A DNA stretch of 64,000 bases from Chromobacterium sp. IIBBL 290-4 (GTDB lineage: Bacteria; Pseudomonadota; Gammaproteobacteria; Burkholderiales; Chromobacteriaceae): positions 3,658,001 to 3,722,000 of the forward strand of contig NZ_CP100128.1 in the NCBI RefSeq assembly GCF_024207115.1, written 5' to 3'. The notes under the pieces are model-generated. The model ran no database searches, was not told the origin of the DNA, and saw nothing but the letters and a program-made list of their open reading frames with translations. A program made the position numbers and the translations under genes. Positions 60,634-64,000 of this stretch are shown here, piece after piece. Positions within the stretch are counted from its first letter, which is position 1; every line of letters begins with the position of its first letter.

Positions 60634-63330
60634 TCAGGAAAAATCGAGCGCTTGCTCGAAAACCTGTTGCCATAGCAGCCGCCCGGAGCGGTAGGCGTCT
60701 GACAAGGCCTGGTCCACCTCCACCGATTGCTTGTCGTTCAGTCGGGCAGCGTGTTGCAGCCTGCGGAACAATCGATACGAAGCGCGCGCCTCTTCGGCCA
60801 GCTGGCGGTCTATCAGGCCGGCATCCGCCGCTACCGCCAGCAGGGCGATGTTGCCGGTGTTGCCGGTCATGGACGGCAACGAAGCGGCATGCGCCAGGAT
60901 CAGGTATTGGACGATGAATTCGATGTCGATGATGCCGCCGCGGGCGTTTTTCACATCCTCGTCGCGGGCCGGATGCGTTTCCAGCATTCTTTGGCGCATG
61001 GCCTGCACTTCATCGCGCAGCTTGGCGGCGTCGCGCGCCAGGGTGAGGATGGCGTGGCGTTCGGTTTCGAACTGTTCGCCTATGGCTGTGTCGCCGGCCA
61101 CGAAGCGGGCGCGGGTCAGCGCCTGATGCTCCCAGACCCAGGCCTGCTTTTCCTGATATTGGCGGAAGGCGGACACCGAGCTCACCAGCAGGCCGCTGGC
61201 GCCGTTGGGACGCAACCGCAGATCGATGTCGTACAGCACGCCGGCGGCGGTGGCGCTGGTCAGCCAGGTGGACAGCTTGCGCGCCAGCCGCGAATACAAA
61301 TCCGGCGCGTCCGGGTGGGGATCGTCATACAGAAAGATGATGTCGAGGTCCGAAGCGTAGCCCAGTTCCTTGCCGCCCAGCTTGCCGTAGCCGATCACGG
61401 CGAAGCGCGGCGTATCGGTGTGGCGGGACGGGATATCCCGCCAGGCGTGGCGGACGGCGCTCTCCAGCACCAGGTCGGCCAGCAGCGACAGTTGGTCGGA
61501 TAGCGCTTCCACCGTCCACATGCCGGCCAGGTCTTGCGCCACCAGCCGGAAGCTTTGCGCATGCTGGAAGTGGCGCAGGGCGTCCATCTGCGCCTCCACG
61601 TCGCCGGCGGCCTGCTGCATCTGCGTTTCCAATTGCGCCGCCAATTGCGGCCACTCCGGCGCGGCGTAAAGCACGCGCACGTCCAGGAGCTCGTCCAGCA
61701 AAATGGGATGGCGGCTGAGATAGGCCGAGACCCAGGCGCTGGCGGAATACAAAGAGGCCAGCCGTTGCAGCGTTTGCGGATACTCGGTCAGGAGGGCGAG
61801 ATAAGACGCCCGGCGGCTGATGGCTTCCATCAGGCCGATGATGCGGGACAGCGTGTCGTCGGCATTAGGGAATTTCGAGGCGACTTCGATCAGCGCCGGC
61901 ATCAGCGCGTCCAGTTTTTTGCGGCTGGACAGCGGCATCTGCAGGTAGCGCTGGCTTTGGGCCAGGCCTTTCAGTTGCCGCGAGGTTCCGGCGGGGTCGG
62001 CGTAACCCAGCTCGGCCAAGCGCGCCTCCGGCGGCTGGTCGGCGATGTCCTGCCACATATCGGACAGCGGGTGTTCGGCGTGTTCGTCTGTGGGGAGAAT
62101 GAACACCTGCTCGAAATGGCGGCTGACCTTGCCGCGGTGGACGGCCAGCGCCTGCAGGAAGGCTTCCCAGTCGGCAAAGCCCATGCTGGCGGCGATCTTG
62201 CGCTGATTTTCCGCATCGGCGGGCAGGGTCTGGGTTTGCTGGTCGTCCAGATACTGCAGGCGATGCTCCAGCTTGCGCAGGAAGGCATAGCCATCCTGCA
62301 GCTCCGCGGCCGCGAACGGCTCCAGCAGGCGCATCTGGCCTAGCCGGGTCAGGGTGGCGCGCGTGCCGCGCAGCTGCAGCGTCTTGTCCCGGCCGCCGCG
62401 GATCAGCTGGAACACCTGGGCGATGAATTCGGCTTCGCGGATGCCGCCGGGACCGAGCTTGATATTGTCCGCCATGTCGCGGCGGGCGACTTCGCGGCGG
62501 ATCTGCGCGTGCAGGTCGCGCATCGCGCCGTAGGCGTTGTAGTCCAGATATTTGCGATACACGAAGGGGCGCACCAGCTGGCCGAGGCCGTCGGCATCGC
62601 CGGTCAGCGCCTTGGCCTTGATCCAGGCGTAGCGTTCCCATTCGCGGCCCTGGCTCAGCAGGTAGTTTTCCAGCGCGGCGAAGCTCATCACCAGCGGGCC
62701 GGAGTCGCCATAGGGCCGCAGCCGCATGTCGACGCGGAATACCTGGCCGTCGGCGGTGAGATCGTTGAGCAGCGCGATCAGCCGCTTGCCGACCTGGGTG
62801 AAGTACTCGTGATTGCTGATGCTTTTGCCGCCCTGGCCGGCGCCGTCGGTTTCGCCGCCTTCCGGGTAGATGAAGATCAGGTCGATGTCGGAGCTGACGT
62901 TGAGTTCGCCGCCGCCCAGCTTGCCCATGCCGATGACGATCAGCTTCTGCTCCTCGCCGCTGTCTTCGCCTATCGGGCGGCCGTAATGCGCCAGCGAGGC
63001 GACGGCGCTGCTCAGCGCCTGGCGGACGGCGAATTCGGCGAACTGGCTGATGACGGAGACCACCTCGTCCAGCGGCGCCAGGCCTTCCAGATCGCGGCAG
63101 ATCAGTCTGGCCATCACCGCCTGGCGCAAGCGGCGGAGCGCTGGCGCCAGCAGCTCTTGGGTGGCCAGCGCGGGCCAATCGGCGAAGGCCTGCATCTCGT
63201 CTATGGAGAAGGGGCGGTCCAGTCCGGTCTGCAGCCTTTCGCCTTCTTCAGGGCGGGCGGCGAGCAAGCGGCGCAAATAGTTTGAAAACTCGCTGCTGCG
63301 GGCAATGGCAGCGCTATGGTTTGCTGGCAT
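60634..63330 (-). CDS. glnE: Bifunctional glutamine synthetase adenylyltransferase/deadenylase
   Basis: 898 residues with two nucleotidyltransferase domains. The N-terminal deadenylase has GMGKLGGGELNVSSDIDLIF near residue 155; the C-terminal adenylyltransferase has GYGKLGGKELGYASDLDIIF near 650. Each holds the paired Asp of the active site. GlnE sets glutamine synthetase activity in response to nitrogen state through PII. GGAG lies five bases before the ATG. It is divergent from the YhdP-like gene. Confidence 0.96.
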   Translation of the reverse strand: MPANHSAAIARSSEFSNYLRRLLAARPEEGERLQTGLDRPFSIDEMQAFADWPALATQELLAPALRRLRQAVMARLICRDLEGLAPLDEVVSVISQFAEFAVRQALSSAVASLAHYGRPIGEDSGEEQKLIVIGMGKLGGGELNVSSDIDLIFIYPEGGETDGAGQGGKSISNHEYFTQVGKRLIALLNDLTADGQVFRVDMRLRPYGDSGPLVMSFAALENYLLSQGREWERYAWIKAKALTGDADGLGQLVRPFVYRKYLDYNAYGAMRDLHAQIRREVARRDMADNIKLGPGGIREAEFIAQVFQLIRGGRDKTLQLRGTRATLTRLGQMRLLEPFAAAELQDGYAFLRKLEHRLQYLDDQQTQTLPADAENQRKIAASMGFADWEAFLQALAVHRGKVSRHFEQVFILPTDEHAEHPLSDMWQDIADQPPEARLAELGYADPAGTSRQLKGLAQSQRYLQMPLSSRKKLDALMPALIEVASKFPNADDTLSRIIGLMEAISRRASYLALLTEYPQTLQRLASLYSASAWVSAYLSRHPILLDELLDVRVLYAAPEWPQLAAQLETQMQQAAGDVEAQMDALRHFQHAQSFRLVAQDLAGMWTVEALSDQLSLLADLVLESAVRHAWRDIPSRHTDTPRFAVIGYGKLGGKELGYASDLDIIFLYDDPHPDAPDLYSRLARKLSTWLTSATAAGVLYDIDLRLRPNGASGLLVSSVSAFRQYQEKQAWVWEHQALTRARFVAGDTAIGEQFETERHAILTLARDAAKLRDEVQAMRQRMLETHPARDEDVKNARGGIIDIEFIVQYLILAHAASLPSMTGNTGNIALLAVAADAGLIDRQLAEEARASYRLFRRLQHAARLNDKQSVEVDQALSDAYRSGRLLWQQVFEQALDFS

Positions 63331-63438
63331 AATAGCTCCGAACGGTTTGACGCGGCTGTCCTGAGGCCGCGCAGGGGGCGGCTGAGGCCGGTTTCATCGC
63401 CGTATTTTCCATCGTGTCATTGTAACGGTTTGCCTTCG

Positions 63439-64000
63439 TTGAAAAAGCCCCTGTCGCTGTTGTCGCATATCCATGTGCTGCGCGTTCTCAAGCGCGGTTT
63501 GCTGTTCTTGGCCGTCGTGGCCGGACTGACCGTCGTCTTGCTGTCCGCCGCCTTCGCCGGCTTCACTTTCTGGTTATTGCCCAATCTGGATCAGTATCGC
63601 CCTCGCCTGGAAAGCGAGCTGACCGCCGCGCTGGGGCATAAGGTCAGCATCGCGCGGCTGGCGGGACACTGGGAAGATGTGGGGCCGCAGTTCGATCTGC
63701 AGGGCGTCTCCATCGCCAACCCGGCGTCCGGGCAGGCGCTCACTTTGAGCGCGGTATCGATCCAGCCTTCGTGGACCTCGCTGCTGGCGTGGGAGCCGCG
63801 GCTGGTGGTTCGCGTGGAGGGCCCGGCGGTGGAGCTGCGGCGCACCGCCGACAATATTGTCCTCCTCAATGGTTTCGATATCAGCAGCGGGCCGTCTTCC
63901 GACAATGCCTTGGGCGATTGGCTGCTGAGACAGCCTGTTTTGGAAATCCGCAATGCCAGCCTGGGCTGGCAGGATGACAGGTTGGGTTTGCCGCGGCTGG
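63439..64000 (+). CDS. YhdP/AsmA-like large envelope protein, 5' part
   Basis: The first 187 codons are present; the frame runs off the right edge. One membrane helix (about residues 22-46, FLAVVAGLTVVLLSAAFAGF) near the N-terminus is followed by the AsmA-type beginning (LPNLDQYRPRLESELTAALG, HKVSIARLAGHWEDVGPQFD). YhdP-type proteins are very long periplasmic bridge-like proteins thought to move phospholipid to the outer membrane. The start seems to be TTG at 63439, since the helix begins about 20 residues later and no ATG lies nearby. Confidence 0.8.
   Translation, partial: MKKPLSLLSHIHVLRVLKRGLLFLAVVAGLTVVLLSAAFAGFTFWLLPNLDQYRPRLESELTAALGHKVSIARLAGHWEDVGPQFDLQGVSIANPASGQALTLSAVSIQPSWTSLLAWEPRLVVRVEGPAVELRRTADNIVLLNGFDISSGPSSDNALGDWLLRQPVLEIRNASLGWQDDRLGLPRL

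Overview
The window is a GC-rich bacterial chromosome segment with dense, mostly ordinary housekeeping genes. Gene content and protein flavour (DUF484 protein beside dapF, folC-SPOR-cvpA-purF, glnE beside a YhdP/AsmA-like gene, a large chemotaxis operon, MASE4-type hybrid kinase) fit a betaproteobacterium of the order Neisseriales, most likely Chromobacterium or a close relative. That assignment is by recognition only; no search was run. I saw no rRNA, tRNA, CRISPR array or insertion sequence.

Layout. 1-5.1 kb (mostly minus strand): a membrane protein cut by the window edge, a DUF484 protein, dapF, then a YVTN beta-propeller / ECF sigma / anti-sigma group in which the sigma gene carries an in-frame amber codon, then an NlpC/P60 lipoprotein. 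5.4-9.3 kb: two orphan periplasmic binding proteins and the ABC-F protein Uup. 9.5-15.3 kb (plus strand): a small acidic protein, a YgfX-like protein, folC, a SPOR protein, cvpA, a terminator, purF and a third orphan binding protein. 15.9-25.4 kb: one long chemotaxis operon (MCP-like protein, cheY, STAS protein, cheA, mcp, cheW, cheR, cheB, REC-EAL phosphodiesterase). 25.4-31.3 kb: sodB, an HI0933-type flavoprotein, an Asp/Glu-type racemase, dnaB, a 2Fe-2S ferredoxin, an alpha/beta hydrolase and an HD-domain hydrolase. 31.4-41.4 kb: a second signalling block (hybrid kinase plus REC-HD-GYP, rnk, an orphan short flagellin, map, REC-HPt, a REC protein with an unknown output part, yegD). 41.5-44.6 kb: a small membrane protein, a small KorA/TrfB-like helix-turn-helix protein in a gene-poor stretch, and umuDC with a palindrome over its probable promoter. 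44.7-49.5 kb: PIN-PhoH ATPase, bcp, Smr protein, trxB, a YjfB-like motility peptide and a methyltransferase. 49.5-52.3 kb: a secreted protein of unknown function and a compact three-gene operon that looks like an undescribed bacteriocin locus. 52.3-64 kb: SRAP protein, metNIQ, an EEP-fold phosphohydrolase, a Gln/Ala/Thr-rich protein, a TetR regulator, waaF, a CHCC zinc-finger protein, ilvE, glnE and the start of a YhdP-like gene.

The most novel element is the minus-strand operon at 52203-50741. A four- to five-TM MauE-like protein fused to a thioredoxin domain (CPHC) is followed by a 73-residue Gly/Ala-rich peptide with a double-glycine-type leader and only two cysteines, one near each end of the mature part, then a 71-residue two-TM protein and a strong terminator. 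I read this as a disulfide-stapled class II (microcin-like) bacteriocin with a dedicated oxidoreductase and an immunity protein. No peptidase-containing exporter lies in the window.

Other points of interest are the amber codon in region 4 of the ECF sigma gene, a CheZ-like DxxxQ motif in the membrane MCP-like protein of a chemotaxis operon that lacks cheZ, the palindrome in front of umuDC, and a 107-bp intergenic element bounded by 10-bp inverted repeats.
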